Of a DNA stretch of 7,293 bases, positions 6,583 to 7,293 are shown in pieces (the first letter of the stretch is position 1; the number at the start of each line of letters is the position of its first letter). The notes under the pieces were generated by a model, which was given only the letters and a program-made list of their open reading frames with translations, had not been told where the DNA came from and did no database searches. This DNA comes from an uncultured Verrucomicrobiae bacterium (GTDB lineage Bacteria > Verrucomicrobiota > Verrucomicrobiia > Palsa-1439), in assembly GCA_937927265.1 (NCBI GenBank), contig CALBCO010000182.1, forward strand, positions 1 through 7,293. Reading direction: 5' to 3'. The position numbers and the translations under genes were made by a program.

Positions 6583-6986
6583 GCGGCGGCCAACACGTCG
6601 TCGGCGACAATGCCCCAGCCGCCCGGTAACCGTTGCGATTGGCGGATGGGCCACGGCTTCCAGATGTCGAAGAGGCGAAAGAACACCCAACCGAGCGCCA
6701 CTTCCCACCCGCCGATCGCGCCGGCCAACGTCAGCGGCATCGCCGCGCATTCATCAATTACCACACAGGACGGGTCCGATTGGTTCATCGCCCGCGCCGT
6801 CGCACCGGCGCTCCATACGGCCACAGCCAAGCCGGCCACAAACACGCTCCAATAAACCACTGGCGCTGTTTGCGCCAGCAGCCACCAGTAGCCGAGTCCG
6901 ACGACCGAGCCGGCCGTGCCCGGCGCAACCGGCACAAGGCCGGCACCGAAGCCGGTAGCCAATAAACGAGCGAGTCGATCACGCAT
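6525..6986 (-). CDS. pgpA: Phosphatidylglycerophosphatase A
   Basis: PgpA removes the terminal phosphate of phosphatidylglycerophosphate to give phosphatidylglycerol in the inner membrane. The 153-residue product shows the family marks: PGTAGS (residues 22-27), DPSCVVIDE (71-79), FFRLFDIWKPWPI (102-114) and GGWGIVADD (122-130), with hydrophobic helices between and after them. The acidic residues expected to bind metal (D71, D78, E79, D129, D130) are present. The usual glycine after the VIDE block is replaced by alanine (ECAAM). The ATG at 6986 is chosen because it overlaps the pgsA stop by 8 nt and places PGTAGS at the usual distance; an earlier TTG at 7025 is less likely. The C-terminus is encoded antisense to the end of the glutaredoxin gene. 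Together with pgsA it forms a two-step phospholipid operon. Confidence 0.95.
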   Translation of the reverse strand: MRDRLARLLATGFGAGLVPVAPGTAGSVVGLGYWWLLAQTAPVVYWSVFVAGLAVAVWSAGATARAMNQSDPSCVVIDECAAMPLTLAGAIGGWEVALGWVFFRLFDIWKPWPIRQSQRLPGGWGIVADDVLAAAYAWAWVVVLGSAARNFSN

Positions 6987-7293
6987 CGCGGAGGAACCGG
7001 TCACGGTTGTTCCAGAGGTAGGCAATGCCAGACAACAAGGTCAACGCAACCGTCACCAGCATCAGGCCAAACACAAGACGTGAAAATGCCACGTCAAACC
7101 AATCGCCAGCAAAATGAAAATCGTCCCGCAACGCCAAGCCGGTGAGGATGACGACAATGGTGAACATTTGCGAGAATGTTTTGTGTTTGCCGAGTTGCTC
7201 CGCATGGAGGACGTCGCCCTGTTGAGCCGCAAGCAAGCGCAGCCCAGTCACCAGAAAATCCCGCGCGACGATGACCAATACCATCCACGCCTG
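6979..7293 (-). CDS. pgsA: CDP-diacylglycerol-glycerol-3-phosphate 3-phosphatidyltransferase, C-terminal part
   Basis: PgsA makes phosphatidylglycerophosphate from CDP-diacylglycerol and glycerol 3-phosphate at the inner membrane. Only the last 104 residues are in the window; the reading frame is open through the right edge. The catalytic CDP-alcohol phosphatidyltransferase motif (DG..AR...G...D...D) should lie just outside. The call therefore rests on the downstream family pattern: VARDFLVTGLR (residues 9-19 of the visible part), LGKHKTFSQM (34-43), and two hydrophobic helices (about 43-56 and 70-92), ending in a charged tail. The directly following and overlapping pgpA, which uses the product of this enzyme, strongly supports the identification. 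Another CDP-alcohol phosphatidyltransferase such as a cardiolipin synthase is less likely. Confidence 0.88.
   Translation of the reverse strand, partial: QAWMVLVIVARDFLVTGLRLLAAQQGDVLHAEQLGKHKTFSQMFTIVVILTGLALRDDFHFAGDWFDVAFSRLVFGLMLVTVALTLLSGIAYLWNNRDRFLRDA

Overview
The window is a compact, GC-rich bacterial chromosomal segment of 7.3 kb holding eight protein genes, six complete and two cut by the window edges. There are no RNA genes, insertion sequences, CRISPR arrays or phage genes that I can recognise. Most genes are core housekeeping ones. Signal-peptide use and the general protein style suggest a Gram-negative bacterium. My best guess is a Verrucomicrobiota-type genome, but this is an impression from sequence style, not from a marker gene.

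Layout, left to right. (1) Minus strand, 1-1130: an APC-superfamily amino acid permease whose 3' end lies beyond the left edge. (2) Minus strand, 1134-3428: a large exported protein of 764 residues made of two tandem copies of a helical domain plus a class I SAM-methyltransferase domain. The permease starts 3 nt after its stop, so the two probably form one transcript. (3) A 115-bp divergent spacer (3429-3543) with a good sigma70-type promoter facing right and a perfect 15-bp palindrome. (4) Plus strand: nadD (3544-4116) and rsfS (4113-4508), overlapping by 4 nt. (5) A 154-bp convergent spacer. (6) Minus strand: serA (4663-6249), a long ACT-domain phosphoglycerate dehydrogenase. (7) A 69-bp divergent spacer, then plus-strand glutaredoxin (6319-6582). 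(8) Minus strand: pgpA (6525-6986), whose 3' end overlaps the glutaredoxin gene antisense by 58 bp, preceded by the 3' part of pgsA (6979-7293), which overlaps pgpA by 8 nt.

Functional logic. pgsA and pgpA encode consecutive steps making phosphatidylglycerol. nadD and rsfS form a well-known pair (NAD synthesis and ribosome silencing). serA opens serine synthesis. The glutaredoxin is a small dithiol redox protein. The least ordinary locus is the exported double methyltransferase with its coupled permease. Its substrate is unknown, and its predicted export is at odds with the cytoplasmic location of S-adenosylmethionine. I see no defence, mobile or clearly novel multi-gene system; the duplicated exported methyltransferase is the best candidate for undescribed biology.
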